From: Simiduia sp. 21SJ11W-1
Lineage (GTDB): Bacteria; Pseudomonadota; Gammaproteobacteria; Pseudomonadales; Cellvibrionaceae
Assembly: GCF_024138675.1 (NCBI RefSeq)
Contig: NZ_CP090959.1
Coordinates: 1,240,001-1,304,000 of the forward strand
Direction: 5' to 3'
Length of the DNA: 64,000 bases
Shown here: positions 20,601 through 29,096 of the stretch, piece after piece
Numbering within the stretch: the stretch's first letter is position 1
Layout: each line of letters begins with the position of its first letter
The notes under the pieces: model-generated
Told to the model about the DNA's origin: nothing
The model's database searches: none
What the model saw: the letters and a program-made list of their open reading frames with translations, nothing else
Translations under genes and position numbers: made by a program

Positions 20601-20821
20601 CGGTTAGACAGGCCAAATTCTTCCAGAAAGGCATCCAGCGTGCCGCGCTTGTTGCGGTGGTTGCGCGACTCCAGCACCAGCTCACGGCCAAACCGCAAAA
20701 TGCCCTCGCGGGTTTGGGCGGGCAGATTGGCCTGACTCAGCAATTCCCGCACGCACTGATCTTCGTCGGCGTAGGTGTACAGGCGCGCTTTATCGCGCAG
20801 CGCTTCAAGAGTGTGATTCAT
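17657..20821 (-). CDS. putA: Bifunctional proline dehydrogenase / glutamate-semialdehyde dehydrogenase PutA
   Basis: This 1054-residue enzyme oxidises proline to glutamate at the membrane surface using FAD and NAD. It starts MNHTLEALRDKARLYTYADED at the ATG at 20821, with a GGA 9 nt ahead. The proline dehydrogenase barrel occupies about residues 180-490 (DGISIKISALHARYQ, MVRLVKGAYWDTEIK, FATHNAHTV). The ALDH domain occupies about 560-1020, with ISPWNFPLAIFVGQ, ETGGLNAMI and the catalytic Cys in SAGQRCSALR. No N-terminal ribbon-helix-helix DNA-binding domain precedes the alpha-helical domain, so it is not a self-regulating PutA. The divergent Lrp gene is the likely regulator. Confidence 0.96.
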   Translation of the reverse strand: MNHTLEALRDKARLYTYADEDQCVRELLSQANLPAQTREGILRFGRELVLESRNHRNKRGTLDAFLEEFGLSNREGIALMCLAEALLRIPDGETADKLIAEKVASGNWKDHMGQSDSLFVNASTWGLMLTGKVIRLGNEITGQTTNWFKDLAGRMGEPMIRTAMLQAMKIMGSQYVLGRTIKEGMNRGAGQPAATRFSFDMLGEGARNQQDADRYFADYQKAIAAIAKHNKANNVIDADGISIKISALHARYQYSQSERVFEELLPRIKQLAAQAKDANMGFNIDAEEAERLDLSLDIFAALARDPDLANWDGLGFVLQAYQKRAPHIARWLIELARETQRNFMVRLVKGAYWDTEIKHAQELGLRDYPVYTRKANSDLSYQICARILLDAPDAIFPQFATHNAHTVATIVHLVKPGQPYEFQRLHGMGQLMFEQVQAAHPGTAVRVYAPIGAHKDLLPYLVRRLLENGANSSFVNRFMDDDTPAEWLVPDIALKVASFNPYRHPAIAVPADLFAQSEMPRPNAPGFNLEHIEHSNWLLEKTNLLVEKQYEAAPIVNGEQLEGEARKLRSPANPNIVVGEVIDADAKVVDAALSAACSAQPKWNSLGGEHRALILNMVGELIEANYAELISLISREAGRTLNDGISEVREAIDFCHYYAASARQHFSTPSSLTGPTGEVNELSLHGRGVFVCISPWNFPLAIFVGQVAAALVAGNAVIAKPAEQTPLVAAFTVALMHQAGVPKDVLHLLIGDGAAIGKHLLSDSRIGGVAFTGSTETARIINLQLAQKPGPIVPFIAETGGLNAMIACSSALPEQLVDDVITSAFLSAGQRCSALRVLFLQQDIADRTLELLTGACDELRLGNPWELSTDMGPVIDEDALKLLTDHMARMEKEAKVLYRYPADKVPAEGSFFGPHIVELKELAQLEREVFGPVLHVIRYKTGELDKVLAQINNSGYGLTLGLHSRVEATAKKVFSQARVGNTYINRNMVGAVVGVNPFGGQGLSGTGPKAGGPLYVRRFATERTYTNNVSATGGNIALFSVAGSDEPPLPVRQL

Positions 20822-20974
20822 GGTTGTCATTCCAAAAAAGTTGGCCAATTAAGCCTATGATTGAGATAGCATATGGCTCGAATTATCGTGACGAATTAAG
20901 AGTATTTGTCTCCAATTTTTACTTATTTGCGATATATTGTGCTTTAAAAGGTAATATTAGCAGAGAGTTTGACT
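20822..20974. promoter_or_regulatory. Divergent putA / lrp promoter region
   Basis: This AT-rich 153-bp region separates the putA start from the start of the Lrp gene. It contains two direct copies of cgaatta, at 20879 and 20892 and 13 bp apart, which could be part of a Lrp-family site. No clean -35/-10 pair could be chosen by eye. Confidence 0.5.
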
Positions 20975-21463
20975 ATGCCAAGTAAGCCCGAAAAGGCCCA
21001 GATAGACCGCACAGACAGGAAAATACTGGCTTTGCTGCAAGCCGATGGCCGCATGTCGAATGTGGAGCTGGCCCGGCAGGTAAATCTAAGCCCCACCCCT
21101 TGCCTGGAGCGGGTTCGGCGCCTTGAGCGCGATGGCTATATTCGCAATTATGTGGCGCTGCTGGATGCCGAGCGGCTGAATATGTCGCTGGTGGCCTATA
21201 TTCAGGTAACGCTGCAAAACACGGCTACCGAACACTTGGAGCGCTTTAATAAAGAGGCAGCCCGGCTGCCCGAGGTGCAGGAGTGCCATATGGTGGCAGG
21301 CGGCTTTGACTATATGCTGAAAATCCGGGTGTCTGGCATGAATCACTACCGCAAATTTTTAGGCGAAAAGTTTTCTAATTTACCCGGTGTGCGCGAGACC
21401 CACACCTATGTGGTGATTCAGGAAGTTAAGTCAGAAACGGCGATACCTGTCCCCAAATCTTAA
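20975..21463 (+). CDS. Lrp/AsnC family regulator, probable activator of putA
   Basis: This 162-residue regulator starts MPSKPEKAQIDRTDRKILALL at the ATG at 20975 (GAGAG upstream). A TTG two codons earlier is possible. The helix-turn-helix has recognition segment LSPTPCLERVRRLERDGYI (about residues 40-58), and the AsnC domain holds VAYIQVTLQ and ECHMVAGGFDYMLKIRV. It closely follows true Lrp, ending in a VVIQEVKSETAIPV tail. Its divergence from a putA that lacks its own DNA-binding domain matches the arrangement of the proline-responsive Lrp-type regulators PutR and BldR known in other proteobacteria. The link is inferred from position. Confidence 0.9.
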   Translation: MPSKPEKAQIDRTDRKILALLQADGRMSNVELARQVNLSPTPCLERVRRLERDGYIRNYVALLDAERLNMSLVAYIQVTLQNTATEHLERFNKEAARLPEVQECHMVAGGFDYMLKIRVSGMNHYRKFLGEKFSNLPGVRETHTYVVIQEVKSETAIPVPKS

Positions 21464-21568
21464 TTAATTAGCAAAATGTTGCGTGAATTGGTGGTTGGTT
21501 AACTTTAAAGAACGGATATTGCCCATCAGCTAGGTTATCGTAGCTGTTCAATTATCGCGGAGACTGCC

Positions 21569-22732
21569 ATGCATTTTGCGTTAACCGAAGAACAACAAAT
21601 GATTGCCGATACCGCCCGCGCCTTTGCCGAGAGCGAGCTGGCACCGGTGGCTGCAGAGCTTGAGGGCCCCGAGGGGCGCAGGCTACTGCTCGCGCACTTA
21701 AAGAAGCTTTCGGAATTGGGCTTTATGGGCCTGAACATTCGTGCCGACTACGGCGGTACCGAGGCGGGAGTTACCGCTTTTAGCCTGGCTATCACCGAAC
21801 TCGCCCGCGCCTGTGCCTCTACGGCGGTAACTGTATCTGTTTCGAACATGGTGGCTGAGGTGATTCAGGCCGTGGGCACTGATGCGCAAAAGCAGCACTA
21901 CCTGCCCAAGTTGTGCGGTGGCGAATTTGCAGCCGGCGGCTTTTGTTTAACCGAGGCCTGTGCAGGTTCAGACCCTGCGGGCATGAAAACCCGCGCGGTA
22001 AAAGATGGCGACCACTACCTGCTCTCGGGTTCTAAAATTTACATCACCAGTGCTGAGTACGCCGGTGTATTTGTGGTGTGGGCCGTTACCGACCCCGCGG
22101 CCAAAAAGGGCAAGGGCATCAGTTGCTTTTTGGTGGATGCAGATACTCCAGGGCTCAGCATTGGCAAGGCTGAAGAAAAAATGGGGCAGAAGGCCTCAGC
22201 CACCAATGAAGTGCATTTCGATAATTGCCGGGTGCCGGCCAGCCAAATGCTCGGCGCTGAAAACGATGGTTTTCGCATTGCCGTGGCCGAGCTTGCCGGC
22301 GGGCGCATTGGCATTGCCTCGCTCGCCCTCGGGGTGGGCCAGGCGGCAATGGATTACGCGGCCCGCTACATTGCTGAGCGCAACCAGTTCAACCAGCCGC
22401 TGATAAATTTTCAGGGCCTGCAATGGATGCTCGCCGATCGCGCCACAGAACTTGAGGCGGCGCGGCTGCTCGTGATGCAGGCGGCGTGGCTCAAGGAAAA
22501 TCAACAACCTTTCAGCAAGGCGGCCTCTATGGCCAAGTTGTTTGCCAGTGAAAAGGCCAACGATGCCTGCTACACGGCGCTGCAATTGCTGGGCGGTGCC
22601 GGTTACATCAAGGAATACCCCATCGAGCGCATGGCACGCGATGTGCGCATTACCACAATTTATGAAGGCACCAGCGAAGTTCAGCGCATTGTGATTGCCC
22701 GTGAACTATTAAAAGAGCTGGCCACCGCTTAA
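21569..22732 (+). CDS. Acyl-CoA dehydrogenase
   Basis: This 387-residue FAD enzyme introduces the alpha-beta double bond into an acyl-CoA and passes electrons to ETF. Family features are FALTEEQQMIADTARAFAE at the N-terminus, CLTEACAGSDPAGMKTRA (near residues 130-147), KIYITSAEYAGVFVVWA, the GGRIGIASLALG helix and a C-terminal YIKEYPIERMARDVRITTIYEGTSEVQ. That last segment supplies the catalytic Glu in the short or medium-chain class position (IYEGTSE). It is followed 19 bp later by an SDR dehydrogenase, so the two probably act in the same fatty- or branched-chain acid breakdown route. Confidence 0.94.
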   Translation: MHFALTEEQQMIADTARAFAESELAPVAAELEGPEGRRLLLAHLKKLSELGFMGLNIRADYGGTEAGVTAFSLAITELARACASTAVTVSVSNMVAEVIQAVGTDAQKQHYLPKLCGGEFAAGGFCLTEACAGSDPAGMKTRAVKDGDHYLLSGSKIYITSAEYAGVFVVWAVTDPAAKKGKGISCFLVDADTPGLSIGKAEEKMGQKASATNEVHFDNCRVPASQMLGAENDGFRIAVAELAGGRIGIASLALGVGQAAMDYAARYIAERNQFNQPLINFQGLQWMLADRATELEAARLLVMQAAWLKENQQPFSKAASMAKLFASEKANDACYTALQLLGGAGYIKEYPIERMARDVRITTIYEGTSEVQRIVIARELLKELATA

Positions 22733-22751
22733 CAATTAAAGGAGTTGTACC

Positions 22752-23528
22752 ATGGATTTACACGATAAAGTTGCACTGGTTACCGGTGGTGGCTCCGGCC
22801 TTGGGCGCGCCACTTGTGAACAGTTGGCGGCCGCGGGCGCCAAGGTGTTTATTTTTGATATGAACGAGCAGGCCGCCGCTGAAACAGTTGCCACCATTGG
22901 CGCCGAAAACGCCGCCTACGCGCAGGTTAACGTGGCCGACGAGGCCTCTGTTGAGGCGGGCTTTGAGGCGCTGCAAGCGCGCTTTGGCAGCCTGCAGGTG
23001 TGCGTAAACTGCGCAGGCATAGCCACTGCCGGTAAAATTCTAGACCGCGAAAATAACCCGTTGCCACTTGGTGAGTTTGCCAAAACCATCAGCGTGAATT
23101 TGGTGGGCAGCTTCAATGTGGCGCGCATGGCGGCGGCGTTGATGGCAAAAAATGCCCCCCATGGCGAGGCAGCTGAGCGTGGATTAATTGTAAACACCGC
23201 ATCGGTGGCCGCCTTTGAAGGCCAGCTTGGCCAATGCGCTTATTCTGCCAGTAAAGGTGGCATTGTGGGTATGACGCTGCCCATGGCGCGCGACCTTGCC
23301 AAGCTCGGGATTCGCGTGAACGCAATCGCCCCGGGCATTATGGGTACGCCCATGCTCTTGGCCATGCCCGATAACGTGCAAGAGGCCTTAGTGGCTAACA
23401 TACAGTTTCCAAAGCGCATGGGTTTGCCCAAGGAATACGGTGACCTGGTAGTGCATTTGGCAAACAACAGTTACATCAATGGGGAAACTATTCGTCTTGA
23501 TGGCGCCATTCGCATGCAGCCGCGCTAG
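22752..23528 (+). CDS. SDR-family 3-hydroxyacyl-CoA dehydrogenase (type II-like)
   Basis: This is a 258-residue short-chain dehydrogenase. The NAD site TGGGSGLGRATCEQL is near residue 11, NCAGIA near 90, the catalytic Ser in NTASVAAF near 155, and YSASKGG supplies Tyr and Lys near 168-172. It resembles HSD17B10-type 3-hydroxyacyl-CoA dehydrogenases, especially in VALVTGGGSGLGRATCE, the insertion before NLVGSFNVARM and FPKRMGLPKEYGDLVVHL. AAGGAG lies well placed before the ATG, and the acyl-CoA dehydrogenase stop is 19 bp upstream. A strong terminator overlaps its stop codon, which closes the two-gene operon. Confidence 0.92.
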   Translation: MDLHDKVALVTGGGSGLGRATCEQLAAAGAKVFIFDMNEQAAAETVATIGAENAAYAQVNVADEASVEAGFEALQARFGSLQVCVNCAGIATAGKILDRENNPLPLGEFAKTISVNLVGSFNVARMAAALMAKNAPHGEAAERGLIVNTASVAAFEGQLGQCAYSASKGGIVGMTLPMARDLAKLGIRVNAIAPGIMGTPMLLAMPDNVQEALVANIQFPKRMGLPKEYGDLVVHLANNSYINGETIRLDGAIRMQPR

Positions 23529-23549
23529 CTTCTTAGTAGCGCGGCTTTT
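23518..23549 (+). terminator. Intrinsic terminator of the acyl-CoA dehydrogenase/SDR operon
   Basis: A 10-bp perfect stem (agccgcgcta with tagcgcggct) with a 9-nt loop is followed by TTTT. The stem starts inside the last codons of the SDR gene and includes its stop codon. Confidence 0.85.
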
Positions 23550-23677
23550 AAGCGCCACTGTGCGGGCAGGCCCTGCGGTGATAGGCACCAGTACACCGGC
23601 CAAGGTGTATTGGTGCAACCTTTTACAGGGCGCCTTGCGGTGGTGTGCGTTATCGCGCAGGTGTTGCGCAGATTACA

Positions 23678-26059
23678 CTAATTTGTGATGTGAACCGCAC
23701 CAGCACCTTGCTGGCTCTCCAGCACAATCATGGCCTTGTGCGCAGGAATGGGTTTGCTGAACAGGTAGCCCTGGGCTAAATCGCAATGGTTGGCCTGTAA
23801 AAACGCCAGCTGTTCTTGCGTTTCCACACCTTCTGCCACCACCTGAAAGCCCAGTTGGCGGGCCAGAAAAATAATCACCGCCGAGATGTGCATGTCGCTT
23901 TCATCGTAGGGAATATCCTTGATGAATTCGCGATCAATCTTCAACGTATCTACCGGTAGGTTTTTCAAATAACTGAGTGACGAATAACCGGTGCCGAAGT
24001 CATCTATGGCAATGCTCACGCCCAGGGATTTCACCTTCTCAATGGTGCGCAGTGCGAGTGTGATGTTGTCCATCAGCAGGGTTTCGGTGATTTCAAGTTC
24101 CAGCTGTCCCGAGCGTATGCCATAGCGGTTGATGGTTTGCTGTAAAAACGGCAAAAAGTGGGCGCTGGAAAAGTGATCGCTGGCAATATTTACCGAGACT
24201 TTTACATCAGGGTAGAGGTTTTGCCAGGTTTTCAGCTGCCGGCAGCTGGCTTCTAGCATCCAGTTGTCGAGCTGGGTCTGTAGCCCCAGGTCTGCCATCA
24301 TGGGCACAAATTCCGCTGGGTTCAGCACGCCGCGATCCGGGTGATCCCAGCGGCACAGGGCTTCAAAGCCGCGTATTTTGCTGGTCATATCCACTTTGGA
24401 TTGCAAGTACAGGCGGAACTCTTTTTGTTCGAGCGCCCGGTGAATTTCAGCCTCCAGCGACACTTTACTGCGCGAGATGGATTTAAATTCCGGCGTGAAT
24501 TCCAGGTAGCTATTGCCGCCTTTTTGTTTGGCGCGGTACATGGCAATTTCGGCGTTGCGCAACAGTTCAACAGCGGCAGTGCTGTGCTCCAGGCGGGTGA
24601 GCCCCATGCTCGCGGTAATCATCAGCTTTTGCTGTTTGATGATCATGGGTTGGCGAATCATCTCGTTGATTTTGTTCAGCCGGATTTTTAAATCTGCAGG
24701 GTTCAGGCTGGTGATGAGCACGCCAAACACATTGCCAGACAGGCGTGCGCAAAAATCTTTGCCGCCCACCGCCGAGCGAATGCGCTCAGCCACCTTGGCC
24801 AGCAGCATGTCGCCACTTTGGTGGCCAAGGGAATCGTTAATGCGCTGAAATTTGTCTACATCAATTACTAAAATTGTGGATCTATCCAGATCAGCGCCGC
24901 TTTCCAGTAGCTGTTCAATTTCGTAAATAAACAGATTGCGATTGGGCAGGTTGGTGAGCGGATCGTAGAGCGCCAGGCGCTCCATTTCGCGGTTGCGGTG
25001 ATCGGCCGAGCGGGCGGCGGCTTCCAGCTGAAAGGTGAGCTCGGTTGTCACTTCACCTAATAGATCCAGTTCATCCACCGTACGTTTGGCCTTGGTGGGC
25101 AGCCGTTGGCGCGCCGGTTCGTATTGTTGTTCTGCCAGCAGGTGCAAGGTGCCGGTGTGACGGCGCAGACGGTAAATTTGCTGGCGGCTGATCAGCCAGT
25201 TAAGGCACAGCAAGGCGATCAACGCGCACACGGCAATGATGGCTTGCAGTTTTAGTAGTTCAATGCGCTGATTCAGGGGCGCGGCTTCATCGCTGATGAT
25301 CAGCCAGTTGAGATTGCGGGTGCCGGCAATGGGCAGCAATTTGTAGTGGTAGCGGTTGAGATCCCAATCTATCAGCGGTTGCTTTAATAGGCTGCGCAGC
25401 TCGGCAATGTTTTGAATATTGTAAAAGTCGCTGTTGGGGTTGAGAGACCAGCTTTGTTTCCAGTTATCTTGGCCGTCTGCTTGTACCAAAAGTACGTGAA
25501 TATTGGGGTGCTCGCTAAAGTGGGTGACCAAATTCGCAAGTGGCACTTCACCCACCAGCATGCGCGTGGGGTGGCCGCTTATGCGAAATGGCACGCCCAC
25601 GTATTGGGCACAGCGGCGGTCACAGGCGAGCAAGGCGTCGGCGGAGTCGCTGCGGTAGAGCGTGTTGATCCACTCGGCGTCCACAATGGCAGGCCAGCGT
25701 GTATCGTGCGACAGCAACGCCTGGCCCGTGCGTTCGAAAATTTGCAGGTTGCTGAATTGGCCAGCGGCGTGCAGCAGGCTCCAGTCGTGCATCAAACGGT
25801 TGGTAATGGGGCTTTGTGGCTCTGCAGGCAGGTGCTGTGCCCACTCTTGCAGTATGTGCACCCGTGCGCGAAAGCCTTGGTCCAGGGTGCGGTTCAGCTG
25901 CTGCGCGAGGTTCAGCTTACTTTGGGTAAGCTCTGCTTCAACCAGTTTGTTTTGCTCTTGCCAATGGAAGTAAAGCAGCACAAACAACGACAGCACCACC
26001 AGGGTACCGAGCATAAACTGTGCTTTTATCGCCAGGCTGAACAGCCGGGTTTTGGTCAT
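23678..26059 (-). CDS. Membrane GGDEF/EAL protein, probable c-di-GMP phosphodiesterase
   Basis: This 793-residue inner-membrane signalling protein has TM1 near residues 12-30, a periplasmic sensor region to about 262 and TM2 near 265-290. A GGDEF domain (about 370-530) and an EAL domain (about 545-785) follow. The GGDEF signature is replaced by SGNVF in ARLSGNVFGVLI, so cyclase activity is unlikely. The EAL motifs look complete: EALCRW, VNIAS, ITETLL, DDFGTGYSSL, LKIDREFI, AEGVET and QGYLFSKP. It probably degrades c-di-GMP in response to a periplasmic signal, with the GGDEF part serving as a GTP sensor or scaffold. The ATG follows AAGGGTG. Confidence 0.93.
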   Translation of the reverse strand: MTKTRLFSLAIKAQFMLGTLVVLSLFVLLYFHWQEQNKLVEAELTQSKLNLAQQLNRTLDQGFRARVHILQEWAQHLPAEPQSPITNRLMHDWSLLHAAGQFSNLQIFERTGQALLSHDTRWPAIVDAEWINTLYRSDSADALLACDRRCAQYVGVPFRISGHPTRMLVGEVPLANLVTHFSEHPNIHVLLVQADGQDNWKQSWSLNPNSDFYNIQNIAELRSLLKQPLIDWDLNRYHYKLLPIAGTRNLNWLIISDEAAPLNQRIELLKLQAIIAVCALIALLCLNWLISRQQIYRLRRHTGTLHLLAEQQYEPARQRLPTKAKRTVDELDLLGEVTTELTFQLEAAARSADHRNREMERLALYDPLTNLPNRNLFIYEIEQLLESGADLDRSTILVIDVDKFQRINDSLGHQSGDMLLAKVAERIRSAVGGKDFCARLSGNVFGVLITSLNPADLKIRLNKINEMIRQPMIIKQQKLMITASMGLTRLEHSTAAVELLRNAEIAMYRAKQKGGNSYLEFTPEFKSISRSKVSLEAEIHRALEQKEFRLYLQSKVDMTSKIRGFEALCRWDHPDRGVLNPAEFVPMMADLGLQTQLDNWMLEASCRQLKTWQNLYPDVKVSVNIASDHFSSAHFLPFLQQTINRYGIRSGQLELEITETLLMDNITLALRTIEKVKSLGVSIAIDDFGTGYSSLSYLKNLPVDTLKIDREFIKDIPYDESDMHISAVIIFLARQLGFQVVAEGVETQEQLAFLQANHCDLAQGYLFSKPIPAHKAMIVLESQQGAGAVHITN

Positions 26060-26168
26060 ACATCACCCTTTATAATAATGGGACGAGTATACAGTAAGGG
26101 CCTGAATGCAAAAGCGTTGCCCGTTCACAAAGTGTGTATTGGCTCATTCTTTAGTATGATTTTTTCGT

Positions 26169-27395
26169 TTATTGCGCGGCGTCGGGTGTGTGCCGGTAGC
26201 GCCACCACAGCCAGAGGGCGGCGGCAAAAAACAGCGCCGACGCACACCAGATTACCCAGCGACCGCCCAGTAGTGCAAGCAGTGCACCCACCAGCGCCAT
26301 AATGACATTGGCCAGGCAAAAATTCGTGGTAAGCAGGCCCATCACCCGCCCCTGGCCATAGTGGCCGTAGTTGGCAGACATGAACGCTGGGAAAATGCCG
26401 TTTTCCAGCGCAATGGTGGCCCCCATAAGGGTGAATACAAGTAAACAGGCCCAGGTATTTAGCCAGGGTAAAAGCCCCGTTAGCAGCCCAAGCACAATTA
26501 CACAGCCCAAAATCATCTGGCGCTCACTGGCCAGCTGGCTGAGCCGGGTTACAAAAAACGCGCTGGTAATAATCATGGTGAGCGAGAGGCTCACGGATAG
26601 CCAGGCGATCTCTTGTGGCCCGTGGCCAAAGGCTTCCACCAGCCACAGCGGGAAGTATTCGTAGAAGGTATTGAGTGCCAGTGAAAACAACAGGTGAAAA
26701 ATAATCAGCGGGCGGATGCCCGGGTCTTTCACGAGGCCAATGGAGTTACTTTCACGCACCGCTTGCCAAAAGCCTTGGGCGTTTTGGGTGTGCGCGTCAT
26801 CTGGCGCTATACCCCAAGCCACTACGGCCAGGCACACAGCCACCGTGGCTGCGGCTGCAATAAAGGCTGCATCAACGCCGAAGGGCATTAAATAGCCGCC
26901 CGCAATAGGGCCCACCAGCCAGCCTGCGTAGGTGGCTGCAAATACCAAAGACAGCGCGCGCTTGCGATCAATGGCGGGGTGCAGATCCACAGCAATGGCC
27001 CGGGCGATGGAAATGTTGCCCTCGCAAATGCCCGTGAGCAGGCGCATGGCGGCAAACCAAAGGTAGGATTCTTCACGCAGCGCCCACACAGTGCCGCCAT
27101 AGCTTAACGCTGCAATGAACAGGGTGATGTTCAACACCCGCTTGCGGCCGTATAAATCTGACAGCGCACCAATGGCCGAGCCGCCAATGAGCAGCCCAAG
27201 CGGGTAAAGCGCCAACACGATGCCCAGCAAGAGCTTGGGGTGCAGGCCTGCAAATTGGGTGAGGGCGGCGCTGCTGCTCGGGTCAAGAAAATACGGGGCA
27301 AGAATGGGGTAGGGCAGGGCAATGCCCACGGTGCCAATAAAAGACACCAGCATAACCGCCAGCAGTGCTGCTCTGGGTGAGGCAAGATGGATCAT
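26169..27395 (-). CDS. MFS transporter
   Basis: This 408-residue 12-helix transporter shows the motif A loop between TM2 and TM3 as GALSDLYGRKRVL, near residues 77-89. A second half begins after a cytoplasmic loop around 200 (DDAHTQNAQGFWQAV). Hydrophobic segments such as LLAVMLVSFIGTVGIALPYPI and LFSLALNTFYEYFPLWLVEAF are clear. The overall pattern is the drug/H+ antiporter type (TetA-like), but the substrate cannot be told. It stands alone between the EAL protein and the amidohydrolase. Confidence 0.88.
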   Translation of the reverse strand: MIHLASPRAALLAVMLVSFIGTVGIALPYPILAPYFLDPSSSAALTQFAGLHPKLLLGIVLALYPLGLLIGGSAIGALSDLYGRKRVLNITLFIAALSYGGTVWALREESYLWFAAMRLLTGICEGNISIARAIAVDLHPAIDRKRALSLVFAATYAGWLVGPIAGGYLMPFGVDAAFIAAAATVAVCLAVVAWGIAPDDAHTQNAQGFWQAVRESNSIGLVKDPGIRPLIIFHLLFSLALNTFYEYFPLWLVEAFGHGPQEIAWLSVSLSLTMIITSAFFVTRLSQLASERQMILGCVIVLGLLTGLLPWLNTWACLLVFTLMGATIALENGIFPAFMSANYGHYGQGRVMGLLTTNFCLANVIMALVGALLALLGGRWVIWCASALFFAAALWLWWRYRHTPDAAQ

Positions 27396-27508
27396 AGCTC
27401 TAAAAACATCAACCTGTGCGCAATAAAAAGCCCGGCGGGTGCCGAGCTTGCAGTGTGCGCGAATTTGGCGGTTTTGGCGATTGTTACAGGCAATTAATTG
27501 CGCCGGGG

Positions 27509-28813
27509 TTATTGCACAACCACTGCGCCATCACGCTTGTAGATCACGCCGTTTTTCATTACAAAATCCATCTGCTGCAGGCGTGAGATGTCGGCCAGCG
27601 GGTCGCCTTTTACCGCCACAATATCGGCCCACATACCGGCACTGATGGCGCCTGTTTGCTGTTCTATGCCCAGTAGCCTGGCCGCTGAAACCGTGGCCGA
27701 TTGAATGGCTTCCATTGGTGGCATGCCGGCTTCCACCATGTAGACGAACTCTTGGGCGTTCTCGCCATGGGGGAATACGCCTGCGTCGGTACCGAAGGCA
27801 ATGTTCACGCCGTTTTTATAGGCGCGCCCGAAGGTGCCCTGAATCAATGGCCCGATGGCGGCGGCCTTGGGCACCACTACCGGCGGGAAGTAGCCTTCAA
27901 TGGCGGCTTTTTCAGCCACAAATTTGCCGGCGCTGATGGTGGGCACAAACCAGGTATCGTGCTTTTTCATCAGCTTCATGGTTTCTTTATCCATGTAAGT
28001 GCCGTGCTCAATGGAATTGACGCCCGCGCGAATGGCCCGCTGCATGCCCTCTACCCCGTGGGCGTGTACGGCCACTGTCATGCCGTAATCTTTGGCAGTT
28101 TGTACGATGGCCTCGATTTCATCTTCAAAAAATTGCGGGTTCTGGCCATTTTTCGCAACACTCAATACACCCCCGGTGGCGGTGATTTTGATGAGGTCTG
28201 AGCCGTCTTTGTAGCGCTGGCGCACGCTTTCACGGGCATCGGCAATGCCGTTGACTACGCCCTCTTTCGGCCCTGGCTGGCCCATGGTGGCGTGGTTGTG
28301 GCCGTTGGTGGGGTCTGCATGGCCACCGGTGGTAGCAATGGATTTACCTGCCGTGTATACGCGGGGGCCCGCCACCAGGCCTTGGTTGATGGCGTTGCGC
28401 AGTGAAATGGTGACTTGGTAATTATCGCCCAGGTTGCGCACAGTGGTGAAACCGGCCAGCAGGGTTTTCTCGGCATAGGCCACCGAGCGGTAGGCGTAGT
28501 CGGCGGCGTTGAGCTGGTAGCGCTCGGAGTAGGCCTTGGGGTTCATTTCGTGATCAAGATGCACGTGCATGTCCATCAAGCCCGGCATCACCGTGTGCTG
28601 GGATAAATCAATCACCTCATCGCCCTCGGCCGGGGCCTCAAAGCCTGCACTAATGCCGGTGATTTCACCGTCGTTAATGCGAATAGTGTGCTGTTGCAGG
28701 GCTTTGCCGCGCAGCGTGTCGATCAGCTGGCCTGCGTGAATAAGGGTATCGGCGGTTGCGGTTGCGGTGAGGGTGCTTAGCAACAGCGCAAAAATCAGTG
28801 GGGGCTTTTGCAT
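27509..28813 (-). CDS. Exported metal-dependent amidohydrolase (prolidase-like)
   Basis: This 434-residue protein starts [21 protein letters not shown] at the ATG at 28813 (AGGA 6 nt upstream), giving a clear signal peptide. Amidohydrolase landmarks appear in order: a beta-sandwich start [14 protein letters not shown], the metal HxH in [14 protein letters not shown] (near residue 75), [20 protein letters not shown] and [10 protein letters not shown] with the final Asp. This order is typical of Xaa-Pro dipeptidase/imidazolonepropionase-type secreted hydrolases. It may act on dipeptides or lactones in the periplasm. The gene has its own promoter region on both sides. Confidence 0.88.
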   Translation of the reverse strand: MQKPPLIFALLLSTLTATATADTLIHAGQLIDTLRGKALQQHTIRINDGEITGISAGFEAPAEGDEVIDLSQHTVMPGLMDMHVHLDHEMNPKAYSERYQLNAADYAYRSVAYAEKTLLAGFTTVRNLGDNYQVTISLRNAINQGLVAGPRVYTAGKSIATTGGHADPTNGHNHATMGQPGPKEGVVNGIADARESVRQRYKDGSDLIKITATGGVLSVAKNGQNPQFFEDEIEAIVQTAKDYGMTVAVHAHGVEGMQRAIRAGVNSIEHGTYMDKETMKLMKKHDTWFVPTISAGKFVAEKAAIEGYFPPVVVPKAAAIGPLIQGTFGRAYKNGVNIAFGTDAGVFPHGENAQEFVYMVEAGMPPMEAIQSATVSAARLLGIEQQTGAISAGMWADIVAVKGDPLADISRLQQMDFVMKNGVIYKRDGAVVVQ

Positions 28814-29096
28814 GGGGAATCCTGTGGGTTCAGTCGTTATTCTTGGGGTAGTACATTTGTGCAGCCTAGTATGGGACGAATGTGTGCCCCGGTGCCTCAT
28901 AAGTGCATTCTACGGTGTGTTTGGCCAGATGTGAGGGGTGAACGGAAAAAACCATGTTTTATGGCCAGCTGGTCATTATAATAGCCGGCTGAATAAGTGC
29001 CGCCCTGGGCCAGCCCGAGGGTCAATGCACCGAATGCAACATCTGAGCACTGCTATTTAAGGCTCAGAGCCACTAAGGCCAGACAGGAAAAATGCC

